A DNA stretch of 64,000 nt from Calamus simplicifolius (lineage: Eukaryota > Streptophyta > Magnoliopsida > Arecales > Arecaceae), in the NCBI GenBank assembly GCA_900491605.1, contig UESW01004078.1, positions 145,125 to 209,124 of the forward strand, in the 5' to 3' direction. Made by a program: the position numbers and the translations under genes. The notes under the pieces are model-generated. The model saw only the letters and a program-made list of their open reading frames with translations. It did no database searches and had not been told where the DNA came from. This document shows positions 10,959 to 22,375 of the stretch, piece after piece (position 1 is the first letter of the stretch; every line of letters begins with the position of its first letter).

Positions 10959-12946
10959 TGTTGCCTAGATGCAGCAACCTAAGAGAAGGGGTGAATTGGA
11001 TTTTTTAAAACTTATTTAGCAAGTATATGCACTTAATAGAAATTATAAATTCAATTGCAAGTGATGTGAGGTAAAGTGAAGAGATAATAGAGATAATCAA
11101 GCAATCACAAACACAAGAAGGTTTATAGTGGTTCGATGCCAAACCCAGTAGTTACATCCACTCTTCAAGAATTCCTTAGAAATTTTTACTCCAAACGTTT
11201 CACTAAATAATTATAACCTCTAGCCTTCCCAGTTAGCTATTTGTTACACAGCACAAGGCGGCCTTTCACCTAGCCTTTCTGACTAGTCTTCTTGTTTCCA
11301 CATACACCTTACACAACCTAACCTTCTGGGCTAGCCTTTTGTTTATGAGCATAAGGGGGTCTTTCAATTAAGTACAAGAATATCAAGGTTTAATTATAAG
11401 AAGCTTCTAAAATGAGCAAATAAAACAATGAAGGATCACTTTATAAATTTGGACTTTTTGGCTTCTTCCTTAGGATAAGCTTTGAGGAATGAACGAAGTG
11501 TTCTTGTGGTTGTTGGAGCTTTGGATGATGCCTTCAATAAATTTAAAACTTCTTCTTGTAAGCTTTTGAATGCACCAGATCTCTTCTTTAAATGCTCTCA
11601 ACCACTTGAATAAATACTTCAATAACTTTTGTAATGATTCTCAAATGAAAGCTCAATAATTACCCTCCTTTTTTACAATATAACTCCTCACAAATATTTT
11701 CGACAAGAGTCACTCTATTTTTCACATGATTTTCTTCTCTATTTTTTACTTTATAATCGCTCTGCAAAAACATTGTTAGAGGAAGTATGTATATACCCAT
11801 TTCAAAAATATAGCCTTTAGAATGAAAAATAGATTTAGAAGGAAAGAAAAACGGAAACCAGAAATTGCTGTTGAAGAGATTTCCCGAACTCCAGTTGCTT
11901 GGAAGCAACCTCTAGTCGACTGGATCCAACATGGCAGAACACCCTTCAAATCCAACCTCTAGTCCAGGAGAAGTGGAGATTCAATCCGATCGGCATCGGC
12001 TGGAAGTGATGTCCAATCGGCTGGATTTGAAGGGTGTTCTGCCAAGGAGGAAAAGAGACTCAATTCAGTTGACTGAACATAACCTTAGTCGGTTGAAGAA
12101 GAAAAAGGGAATGATCCGTTTCCAAGAGAGAATAGCTTCCAGTCGACTGGAAGCAAGTCCAGTTGACTGGATTGAAAACATTCTCTGCCATTTCAAAAGG
12201 GCTTTGAATTCCAGTCGGCTGGGAGCTTTCTTAGTCAGTTGGAATTGAAATGTGTGCTGCCACTTTAAAGTGAGAATTAGATTCCAGTGGGCTGGGAGCT
12301 TTCTCAGTCGGCTAGAAATTGAAATGTGTGCTCACGTCCACGTGAGAATTGGATTCCAGTCGGCTGGGAGCTTTCTTAGTCGCCTGAAAATGAGATCTTC
12401 ATTGCCACTTCAAGAAGGCTTGCAAGCTTAGTCTGCTGGAGATTACTTCTAGTCGGCTGAGGAAGAAAATATAGCTTAGCCAAAGGGTCCAGATGGCTTG
12501 AGAAGTCATTCCAGTCAATTAGAAACCACTGGCTCACTGTTTCTTCCAAGGGAATAAGCTTCCAGTTGGCTGGAAATCACTTCCAGTCAACTAAAATCCA
12601 AGGGTTCACAGCCAAAGGAGAATCCAGGTGGCTGAGAGAGGAAAAATGATCATTCCAATTGATTGGAATAAATTCCAGTTGACTGAAGAATAAAGATTTC
12701 TCTCCAATCCAAGCTCAAGATGGCTGGAAGGAGGAAAATTATTTCAAATGGACTTCCAGATGGCTTCCTTTGGACTTGTAGAAATTTGAGATATCTTCAT
12801 TGGATTCAATCTTTTAAGATAGGACTTTGAAAGTCTTTTCCTTCTTGTACATTGTATTATCCTTCAATGATCTTTGTCTCCACAATAAACACATTAGTTT
12901 CATACTTAATTATTTTGTAATCATCAAAATCAATATGAGGTCAACA
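10959..12946 (-). repeat. Left (3') LTR of the SIRE-type element
   Basis: This LTR runs from TGTTGCCTAG at 10959 to GAGGTCAACA at 12946, about 1988 bp, with TGTTG...CAACA termini. The next bases, read on the minus strand, give an A/G-rich tract (AAAAAAGGAAGGAAT) that fits the polypurine tract. The first part matches the right LTR closely over about 740 bp. The section 11880-12760 is dominated by copies of a short motif near CCAGTCGACTGGAA, listed separately. Confidence 0.85.
11880..12760. repeat. Dispersed palindromic motif array in the SIRE LTR
   Basis: Variants of TCCAGTCGACTGGA, and half-sites such as CAGTCGGCTGG and CAGTTGACTGG, recur roughly 20-30 times with spacing of about 15-60 bp, often in pairs facing each other. 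The unmutated form is a perfect palindrome around TCGA. An open frame of 105 codons on the plus strand (11931-12248) crosses the motif cluster but looks like a by-product. The motif could be a protein-binding array in U3; this is inference. Confidence 0.75.
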
Positions 12947-14280
12947 ATTCCTTCCTTTTTTATGATGACAAAATCATTAAGTATTAAAAAAAATTAGCAT
13001 TGCATTCCTAGAACATTTGAAGTATCATAAGACAAGAATTTAATTTAGCATATCTTCCATACCAATTTAGAGTTTTCCAAACAAAGTATTAAAGCTCAGA
13101 ATATTTTTGAAAAGTTCAAAAAATTTAGCTTTATATGTTGAAAAATATAAGTTTAGTGCCAAAAACTGATTTTTGTGTCATGAGAGTGAAAGTTCATGTT
13201 AAAGCAACCTTAGTTTCAAAAATTTTTAAATCAAATAAAGCTTTAAGTCTGAAATTAAGAAGCATGCCCAAATTCAGCGTTTTATGCGAAACCCTGAATT
13301 TTGGTTTAGAAAAGTTTCAAAACACTTAATGCATTATTTCAAAAAGAATAAATGCAATGATTGTCTCCCCTTTTGATTTTGAATATATGTATTATTTTGA
13401 AATACTATAATGTATGCATTTCTCTCTTATTATTAGAATATATGCTAAACTCTCCCCTTTAATGTATGCTTTTCTTTTTATATGCTATTCTCTCCCATAA
13501 ATTGAATGTATGCTATTCTCTTTCCCTTTTTATCATCAATCAAAAAGAGCTGAAAGAATATACAATTTCTCTGTTTGTCTTTTGTTCAAGAGTACCAAGG
13601 AGTAGCATAAATTAAGGCACAAAAGGATCAATCATTTAATAACAATCATTATTCATAACTCAATTGATACCAATTTAAAAATTAAAATTTATGATCAAAT
13701 TCTATAGCTTGAGACCAATAAAAACATGCATTCAAATCATTGCAATAAATAAGATTTGATATCACTTTCATACATCAAAGTACTTATTACAATAAGACAT
13801 TTAATACTCAATATATCATAGTACTTAATGCATCAAAGTATCCAATTATTCAAGCAAGTTTCTTCTTCTCCTTACTAATTTAAAACATGTTGAAATATAA
13901 TGTTTACATATACCCAAAAAATTGTTTAAATTGATCATGCATGCTTACATTCTTCTCCCCCTTAATATTTTAAATTTAGTCTATATGCAATAAAAATTTC
14001 ATGCAAGAAATGATACCAATATCGCATAATCCAAGCATTTTATAATGTATCATGATAATCACAATGTAAATATAGAAAATACATAGACATTTTATAGCAA
14101 TCACCACATATCAAATACACATTTCATAAGATATTTTGCATCACCTCTATCAAGTCCTTTTCATTTTACACATAAATAATTTATTATAAAATATGATCAA
14201 AAAATGATAGCACTGATAAAGTAGACATTTAATAATCCAAGTCTTACAATAGAATTATGTCAAATAAGGAGTATAAAAAT
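12947..14280 (-). other. SIRE-type element, 3' internal region without recognisable genes
   Basis: AT-rich sequence lies between the LTR and the reverse-transcriptase remnant. RNase H and an envelope-like ORF would be expected here in an intact SIRE element. I see no convincing trace; the region is either deleted or mutated past recognition. Confidence 0.4.
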
Positions 14281-14289
14281 CAAAGTGAT

Positions 14290-15008
14290 ACCAATCATGC
14301 TTCTATAAAGTTTTAAATCAACATTTTTATCAGTGCCATTAGAATTTAATCTATATGATGAACTCATAGAGGTACCGGTAAATTTGGATTTCTCCATGCC
14401 AAATTTCTTCAAGATTTTCTTAATGTACTTAGATTGGCTTATGAAGATCTTCTTCTTTTATAGCTTGATTTTAAGTCCAAAAATATACTTGATTTCACCC
14501 ATCATGCTCATCTCGAACTTCCCCTGTATAAACTTTGTAAAGTCTTGGCATAAAAAATTATTAGTAGCACCGAATATAATGTCATCTACATAAATTTGCA
14601 CTATCACTTTCTCTTATAATAAGTAATGTTGCATCCACATTTTCTCTAATAAATTTATTGTTGATCAAGAACTTGCTAAGCCTATCATACCAAGCCTGGG
14701 GTTCTTGTTTCAAACCATATAAAGATTTGATCAATTTGAATACATGATTTGGAAACACAAGATTTCTGAAACTGGGTGCTTGATCAATAAACACTTGTTC
14801 AATAATATATTTATTAAGAAAAGTGCTCTTTAACATCTATTTGACATAATTTAAAATTCATATAAGATGAAAATGCAAGGAGTGATCTAATAGCATCTAG
14901 TTTAGCTCTAGGAGCATATGTTTCATCAAAATCAATATCTTCCTTCTGATTATGTTCTTTAGCTATCAATCTTGCTTTATTTCTAATGAAATTACCATGC
15001 TCCTCCAA
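14290..15008 (-). pseudogene. Copia reverse-transcriptase relic
   Basis: Reading leftward on the minus strand, the fragment 15008-14814 has NKARLIAKEHNQKEDIDFDE and ends at the ICQIDVK-type block. The fragment 14836-14582 has VFIDQAP, the SLYGLKQEPQAWYDRLS motif and the run-up to the active site. A further stretch to about 14290 contains YVDDIIFGATN, the RT catalytic YVDD motif, followed by FEMSMMGEIKYIFGL. The order and the PQAWYDRLS variant fit SIRE/Maximus elements. Frame changes occur between the pieces, so the gene is dead. Confidence 0.85.
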
Positions 15009-15973
15009 TTAATTTCTAAATACCTATATAGTTTCAATAATTGGATGATCATATGGTCTACTAAATAGTATCTATACATTATTTCTTATAAATTAATTTA
15101 AATAAATAATGCATGGCATTTAGGCTCTATATGAGAAATAAAAGCTAAATTATTACATGCATCTCTAAATGATAATTTAGTCCTATTATCATGAGATGGT
15201 TCACTTAATATTAGCTCTTTAGGATGATTATTGACATACCTCCATTCTCTTTCAAATTCAAAATTATCTTGAGATTCATCATGTTGAATTTCTTTTTCAT
15301 GTATCGCTTGTATTGTTGAGTCCCCCCCTTTTTTTTTAAGGTGAACTTCTTGATTTGATCTTTAATTTTTATCTACATCATTTAAAACCTTTCTCTTTCT
15401 TGATGGAAGATCATTAACCTCATCAAATATAACATGAATCTAATGTCCTATCTTTTCTTTCTACTATATTCATTGCAAAATTTTCAAAGTGTCAATTTTT
15501 AAATTCCTTTCTATGATCACTTCTAATAGATAAAATAGGAAACCTTTTTCATTTAAAATGCTTCTAAAGAATTTTTAAAATGCAAGAGAAGCTTCATCTT
15601 TGTTAGCTAAGAATAAAACCCATGTAAATTAAAAAAATCATAAATAATCACAAATCTACATGCAAAAGTTCTAAAAGTCTAAAAGTTGAAATCATATTTT
15701 TAGATTTGAAAGAAATTCTAATTTATTTTTTAAAATTTGCATGTATCACAAAATTTTTTTTTAATTTAATTTTGGTAAACCTTTAACCAAATTCTTTTTT
15801 AATAATTTAAAAAGTAAATCCATGCTGATATGAGCAAGTATATGATGCTATAACTAGATTTATCAATTTTACATTTATGACAACAAGACATTCAATATTT
15901 TGGTCATTAACAATATAAGCATTACTATGCCTATGATCAATCGATTTTATGCAATTATCAGCAGGATTTGTAA
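15009..15973 (-). other. Decayed integrase region of the SIRE-type element
   Basis: By position this interval should encode integrase, between protease (right) and reverse transcriptase (left). I see only short patches without a stable frame, so integrase catalytic residues cannot be assigned. Confidence 0.4.
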
Positions 15974-16228
15974 CTATGTAAAGCGATGATTTAAAAATAA
16001 TTTTAAAACCTTTATCACTAGTAAGTTAATGCTAAGCAAGTTATGTTTCAATCCATTTAAAAGTAAGATATTATAAATAAAAGCAGAGGAAATGATACTA
16101 ATTTTACCAATGTCAACAATTTTATTTTGGCCATTATTTTCAAAGGTAACCACTCTTCCATCATTTGCATTCAAAGTGATGAATTGAGATTCATCACTCG
16201 TTATATGTCTTGAGCATCCGGTATCCAA
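15974..16228 (-). pseudogene. Copia protease relic
   Basis: The frame begins MDTGCSRHITSDESQF, the retroviral-type aspartic protease core: D-T-G in place of the more common D-S-G, followed by the CSRH block. VVTFENNG and LKHNLLSINLL follow, as in copia polyproteins of the SIRE group. The expected GNI loop is changed to GKI, and the reading frame degenerates after about 75 residues. Confidence 0.8.
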
Positions 16229-17804
16229 ATATCATTATCCTTTGCTCCACGGGTTGCAAGACACACCTACATCCATAATATCAAGTCTTGCTCCTAGGTA
16301 CCCAAGCTTTCTTGAGTCCTTTGAGGTTAGCTAAAATGGTTCCTTTTGGAACCTATATCTTTTTAATATTATTGCATACATGTGACTTATGACCTTTCAA
16401 ACCATATTTAAAACATATAATATTAGAAAAATTATTTTGTGAGACAAAAATATTTTTCAAAATTTTTGTTTTCTTAGTGGATTGTATCCTAAGCCAGCTT
16501 TGTTAAAAACAACTCTTTGATTATCAAGAATCATGTTAAGTTTAGTAGAGCTTAAGGTAAATTTATCTACTAAGGGTTTAAGCTTCTCAACTTCAGTTTT
16601 CAAATTCTTGTTTTCTTGCAGTAAAACTTCATTTTCTTTTAATAGTTTATCCTTTTCTAAAGTAGATTTTGAACATGATTTTTTAAATCTTTATTTTTTG
16701 AACAAAGATTTACAAAATTATCAATTAATTCATAAAAGGCACCATGCAATTCTTCAAAAGTGAAATCATCTAAGAAGCTAGGGCTTATCTCTCCATTATC
16801 TGCCATGAAACAAAGATTTTTTTCTTCATTCTTCTCTTCTTTTTCGAAACTTGTAGTGTCCCGGCTTATTGCATTCATAACAATTTACTTCATATTCTTT
16901 TTTATTGTTTGGCTCTCCTTTTATTAATGACATCTTTCTTCCTTCAAATTTTCTTCTCATGAATTTTTAAATTTTCTTATAACGAGAACCAGATCATTAT
17001 CTAATCACTTTCACTTGAGGAGCCCTCATTCTCATCCTTTTGGACTGCACTTTTTAGTGTCAACATTCTTTTCTTTTTGGACTCATCTTCATCATAATGT
17101 TATCTTTATTGTAGCTCATGAGTCATAAACGATATAACTAATTCTTCAAGAGATAGAGTGTTGAGGTCCTTAGCTTCTTGTATTATAATGACTTTGGCCT
17201 CACTTAGGCAAGGATCTCAAAAAATTTTTAATAAGATCACCATTAGTATAGGATTTTTTAAGGCTTTTCAGCCCATTAATAATGTTAGTGAATCTTGTAA
17301 ACATATCAGCAATACTTTCATATGATTTTATTTTAAACAATTTATACTCATGCACAAGCATATTTATTTTAGATTTTTTGACTTAATTGTTACCATCATG
17401 AGTAACTTCAAGCCTATCCCAAATTTTTTTAGCAGACATGAAAATATGCTTGAATTCATTGGCATCTAAAGAATAATATAATACATTCATGGCTTTAGCA
17501 TTCAGCTGAGCCATCTTCTTATCATGCACATTCCATTCCATTTTTTGTTTGGGAATATCAATACCATTAGATTTAATAGTGGGTGTGTGAGGTCCATTGA
17601 CTGTGATACTCCATAAATCATAGTCAAGTGCTTGAATGAAAATCTTCATTCATACTTTTCAATATGTGTAATTTATTTCATTGAACAAAGGTGGTCTGTT
17701 AGTTGATTGTCCCTCAGTTAAAATGAAACTTATTTTGGCTGCCATGATTTTTGGCTCTAAGCTTTTTACAGCTAAAAATCAAGAGCATCTGCTCTGATAC
17801 CTCA
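16229..17804 (-). pseudogene. Copia Gag relic and leader of the SIRE-type element
   Basis: The minus-strand segment 17649-17383 encodes a Gag N-terminal domain (FIQALDYDLWSITVNG and AKAMNVLYYSLDANEF), typical of the UBN2/DUF4219 region. The segment 16878-16657 encodes the linker FLDDFTFEELHGAFYELID that precedes coiled-coil sequence in SIRE Gag proteins. Stops separate the pieces. A primer-binding site complementary to initiator-Met tRNA lies at about 17789-17802, just left of the LTR, as GGTATCAGAGCAG on the minus strand. The first pairing base is altered (AGG for TGG). Confidence 0.75.
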
Positions 17805-18548
17805 TGTTGCCCAGATGTAGCAACCCAAGAGGGGGTGATTTGGGTTTCTTAAAAATTATTTAGCAAGTATGTGCACTTAACATAAATCAGAATTCAATTG
17901 CAAGTGTGTGAGGTGAAGTGAAGAGATAATAGAGATAATCAAGTAATCATAAACACAAGAAGGTTTATAGTGGTTTGGTACCAAATCCAGCACCTACATC
18001 TACTCTTCAAAAATTCCTTAGAAATTTTTACTCCAATCGTTTCGCCAAACGATTACAACCTCTAGCCTCTCCGACTAGCTACTTGTTACACAGCATAAGG
18101 CAGCCTTTCACCTAGCCTTCTTGGCTAATCTTATTTTCAGGCACAAGGGGGCCTTACACAACCTAGCCTTCTAGGCAGCCTCTTGTTTACGGGCACAAGG
18201 GAGCATTTCAATCAAGCACAAGAATATCAAGGTTTAATTACAAGAAGCTCCTAAAATGAGCAAATAAAATAATGAAGAATTACTTTACAATTTTAAAGCT
18301 TTTGGCTTCTTCCTTGGGATAAACTTTGAGGAATGAACGAAGCCTTTTTGTGGTTGTTGAAGCTTTGAATGATGCCTTCAATAAATTTAAAACTTCTCCT
18401 TGTAAGCTATTGAATGCACCATATCTCTTCTTTAAATGCGCTCAACCACTTGAATAAATACTCTAATAACTCTTGTAATGATTCTCAAATGAAAGCTCAA
18501 CAATTACCCTTCTCTTTCACAATAACTCCTCATAAAGATTTTCAAAAT
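17805..18548 (-). repeat. Right (5') LTR of the SIRE-type element, truncated
   Basis: The copy starts TGTTGCCCAGATG at 17805 and stays colinear with the left LTR until about 18548 (AACTCCTCATAAAG), where similarity stops. About 1240 bp, including the palindromic motif array, are missing. This truncation removes the outer end, so a later deletion or recombination joined the LTR to the region upstream of the HCT-like gene. Confidence 0.8.
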
Positions 18549-18579
18549 ATCAAGCCAGTTTGTTGTCTAATCCGATTTT

Positions 18580-20542
18580 CAAAACATTATTGACCACAGC
18601 ATCCAATTACACTGCGTTAGATTTTTAATAAAGAAGCACACGCATCACGCACGTATGGCCACACATACGATAAAAAATATATTTTTATTTTTGAACATGT
18701 GGCTTGGTTCACATCCATATGACCATCATCGATCAGCAAAGAACCGGTCTGGTAAGATGAACGCATTCCCTTCGCCCATGTGAACCAAAACGTCACACCC
18801 TAGCATCCCCCACTTTCATTATGATGGTCGACTCTTTCACTTTCTAGACTGACTCTTCATATTTCTATAAGTCTCTATATTTTAGACCAACTCTCCGTAT
18901 TTTTAAGAGTCTCAATATATTTCAATACAACTTTTTAATACTTGAAACATATATATTATTAAAATAAAAAAATAAAAAATAAAAATTCTCAGCCTGCTTC
19001 TGGTTTTCTTTTTCTCGGGGCGCACAGCACCTTTTCAAGGTTTTGGAATGCAGTCCCCTCTCGTTCAATATTAGCTAATATGGTGCTCTTTCTAATAATC
19101 AACAAAAATATTTTAAAAAATATAAATAAATTATAGACTTAAATTCAACAAACATTTTGACATGATTTTATTAAAATTCATTTTATACTTGAAAAAATTT
19201 CGTTCAGTTGGATACAGTGGTTAATCGATATGATGGTTGACCATGATATTCAATTATATTGTATTAAATTTTAATAAGGAAGCGCACATCGTCCGCACAC
19301 ACATGGCTATACGTACAATGTAACAAAATATTTTTATTTTTGAACATATGCGATCAATCGTTACAAAGAACGATCCTTTTAATAAATAATGGGGCATGAT
19401 TGGCATGATTGAATATTCATGTGTTTGAGCCTTGTCCTCCTCGACATGACCACTATTGTTCGGCAAAGAACAAGATGAATGCTTTCCCTTCGTCCACGAG
19501 AATGAAGGCGTCACACCCTAGCATCCCCGCCTTCATTATGATGCTCGACTCTTCAACTTTATAGATCCAATGCTGCGGTTGATTGGATCGCTAATGTTGT
19601 AGTTCGCCATTCAGATCCTTGAGAATGGCATATAGATGACCCATATTCTCTTATTTTGTAGCAAATCATGTATTCTAACTTCTCGAATTTGATTCACGCC
19701 AGACTGATCCTGCTGGTAACAAAAAAAAAAAAAATATATATATTTTAATATAACTTTTCAATACTTAAGACGTATATATTGTTACAATAATAAATAAAAA
19801 AATAAAAACAAACTTAATACTCAACGTGTTTCTGGTTTCCTTTTCCTCGGGGCCGCGGGTTTTGGAACTCAGTCCGCACCGGTTCGATTTTAGCTATGGT
19901 GCAGTTTCTAATAATCAACAAAAATGTTTCAAAAATTATAAATAAATTATAGGCTTAAATTTTCCGTTAAAATTTATTTTATTTAAAAAAAATTCGTTCA
20001 GCTGGATACAATGGTTGACCGATGTAATGGTTGATGACAACATCCAACTACATCAGAATTTTAATAAGAAAGTGCGCGCATCACATGCATACGATTACGC
20101 ATACGATGAATGCTTTCTCTTCATCCACGTGAACCAAGAAACCACCACCACACGTAGGGTTCCCGGTCTTCATTATCTCGACTCTTTAACATTTTAAGCT
20201 GACTCTTCGTATTTCTATGAATCTCTGTATATTCTGAATTGGCTCTTTATATTTTTAAAAGTTTTTATATATTTCAATACAACTTTTTAATATTTAAGAT
20301 ATATAATTATTCAAATAAAAAATAAAAATAACACTTAATTCTCAACATGCTTCTGGTTTCCTTTTCCTCACAATAGGTCGTTCTCATTCGATTTTAGCTA
20401 ATATGATGCATTTTTTTAGTAATCAATAAAAACGTTTCAAAAAATAGAAATAAATTATAGGCTTAAATTTAACAACATTTTTACATGCTTTCATTAAAAT
20501 TTATTTTATTCTTCGTTCATTTGGAGACAATGATTGGCCGAT
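18580..20542. repeat. Tandem copies of a 0.5-0.8 kb unit upstream of the HCT-like gene
   Basis: At least three diverged copies and the start of a fourth are visible. The landmark TTAATAA(A/G)(A/G)AAG followed by GCATCACGCA-like sequence appears near 18625, 19270 and 20054. The second landmark, GTCACACCCTAGCATCCCC, appears near 18793 and 19510. The third, CTTCTGGTTT(C/T)C, appears near 18996, 19828 and 20350. The fourth copy is cut at 20542 by CACTA-2 and resumes at 32427, where it runs into the HCT-like 5' region. The repeat therefore includes what was the proximal promoter, possibly duplicated in place. No gene is seen in it. Confidence 0.75.
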
Positions 20543-20559
20543 CACTACAAGAAAGTATG

Positions 20560-21640
20560 GTATTTGTGGCGAACCTATTATGACGAAATATTTTCGTCGT
20601 TATAGGTTTATTTATAACGGCGAAATAAAAATTAAATTCGTCATAATAATTATTTATTACGGCGAAATACATTTTCGCCATAATAAAAAGACTTATTACG
20701 ACGAGTTTAAAAAATCGTCGTAATAAGTCCATATTTTATTTTACGATTTTAAATTTTTTAATTTTTTTTTTCTTTTTATTACGGCGAAATACTTTATCGC
20801 CGTAATAAAAAGACTTATTACGACGAGTTTAAAAAATCATCGTAATAAGTCCACATTTTATTTTACGATTTTAATTTTTTAATTTTTCTTTCTTTTTATT
20901 ATGGCGAAATACATTTTCACCGTAATAAAAAGACTTATTACGACGAGTTTAAAAATCATCGTAATAAGTCCACATTTTATTTATGATTTTAATTTTTTAA
21001 TTTTTCTTTCTTTTTATTATGGTGAAATACTTTTTCGTCGTAATAAAAAGACTTATTACGACGAGTTTAAAAAATCATCGTAATAAGTCCACATTTTATT
21101 TTATGATTTTAATTTTTTTAATTTTTCTTTCTTTTTATTACGGCGAAATACATTTTCGCCGTAATAAAAAGACTTATTACGACGAGTTTAAAAAATCATC
21201 GTAATAAGTCCCAATTTTATTTTATGATTTTAATTTTTTTAATTTTTCTTTCTTTTATTACGGTGAAATACATTTTCGTCGTAATAAAAAGACTTATTAC
21301 GACGAGTTTAAAAAATCATCGTAATAAGTCCCAATTTTATTTTACGATTTTGATTTTTTTAATTTTTCTTTTTTTATTACGGTGAAATACATTTTCGCCG
21401 TAATTAAGAGACTTATTACGATGAAATTTATAATTCATCGTAATAAGTCCACATTTTATTTCACGATTTTATTTTTTTAAATTTTTCTTTCTTTTTATTA
21501 TGGCAAAATATATTTTTATCGTAATAAATATACGTATTACGATGAAATTAAAAATTCATCGTAATATAGTGAAAAATATCTCTCATACGAGACCTTATTA
21601 CGACGAAAGTTAATTTTGCCGTAATAAGGTCCCTTTAATA
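20560..21640. repeat. Left subterminal repeats of CACTA-2 (about 118-bp units)
   Basis: About eight tandem units of roughly 118 bp occur here. Each unit holds two short inverted repeats: TTACGGCGAAATA facing TTTTCGCCGTAATAA, and ACTTATTACGACGAGTTT facing TCATCGTAATAAGT. They are joined by a T-rich linker (TTTTTAATTTTTCTTTC). The element's terminal region can thus fold into serial hairpins. The conserved arm TTACGRCGA is the likely TNPA-type binding motif, by analogy with En/Spm subterminal repeats. Confidence 0.9.
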
Positions 21641-22375
21641 CTCTCTAAACCTCGCGCGATTTTTTTTTCTGTGAAACCCTCCTCCCGCCGTCTTTCCCCC
21701 GAGCTGTCGTCTTCCCCCCGAGCTCGTCTCCACCGTCAGCCTCCGAGCTCCTCTCCGCCTGCGGACGCCGAGCTCCTCTCTGTTAGCCTTCGGATGAGGT
21801 GAGTAGAAGGGCTTTATAAAACCCTCTTGTTCGCGATTCTTGTTTCACTTAGATTTTTTTTTTCGATTTCTCTTGTTTTCTGATGATTTGGGGAGGGGGC
21901 GGAGAGAGAGAGACCGCCGGGGGGGATTTAGGGCAGGCCAACAGAGAAAAGGGGGGGGGGCGGGGAATTGAGGGCAGACCAACAGAGAGAAGGGGGGGCG
22001 GGGGAATTGAGGGCAGGGGGAACGGGGAACCGACTCCCTTGTTTCACAGTTAAATTGGGAGTGAGAGAAGTGGGAGAGAGGGAAGGAGAAAGAGAGGGAG
22101 GGAGAGGGACAGGGCGGGAAGGAGGGCGGCGGCGGCTGCGAGCGGCGGGGCCGCAGTTTCTCGATGCGAGCCCTAGCTGGAGAAGGGAAGGGGAGGCCGT
22201 GATGGGTGACGGTGCCTCTCCGCCCGGCCCTCTCACTCGCCGTGTCCCAGGCGGCGCCGCGAGCGAGGGGCAGGCACACGGCGATAGGCGAAGGCCGCGG
22301 CTCCTCTCGCCCGTGGACGAGACAGAGGGGTCGGGGAGGGTAACGGTAAATCCAAATTGATGTCAACAATGATTA
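21641..22375. promoter_or_regulatory. CpG-rich leader of CACTA-2
   Basis: An abrupt GC- and CpG-rich island follows the AT-rich subterminal repeats. It contains repeats of CCGAGCTCCTCTCC near 21710-21780 and a splice-donor-like GATGAGGTGAGTAG near 21795. The region 21890-22170 is a strongly purine-rich tract. It is placed as the promoter and first untranslated exon of the transposase transcription unit. The long frames on both strands here are compositional. Confidence 0.5.

Larger units (their letters stand above)
10959..18548 (-). mobile_element. SIRE/Maximus-type Ty1/copia retrotransposon, decayed
   Basis: Direct repeats beginning TGTTGCC(T/C)AGATG(C/T)AGCAAC start at 10959 and 17805. Protein remnants on the minus strand occur in the copia order gag, protease, RT from right to left. 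The primer-binding site abuts the right LTR and a typical SIRE polypurine context (TTTGTCATCAT...) abuts the left one. Coding parts are full of stops and frameshifts. The integrase and RNase H are hardly recognisable, and I see no envelope-like ORF. The right LTR is truncated to about 744 bp, so no target duplication can be tested. The left side cut a TNP2 relic. Confidence 0.85.

Noticed and set aside
11931..12248. 105-codon plus-strand ORF
   Set aside because: It lies fully inside the SIRE LTR motif array, with no homology; chance frame.
14333..14593. 86-codon plus-strand ORF
   Set aside because: Its complement encodes the copia RT segment with FEMSMMGEIKYIFGL; it is an antisense shadow.
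21845..22369. 174-codon Pro/Ser-rich minus-strand ORF and opposite frames
   Set aside because: They lie in a purine-biased CpG-rich leader and have no recognisable domain.
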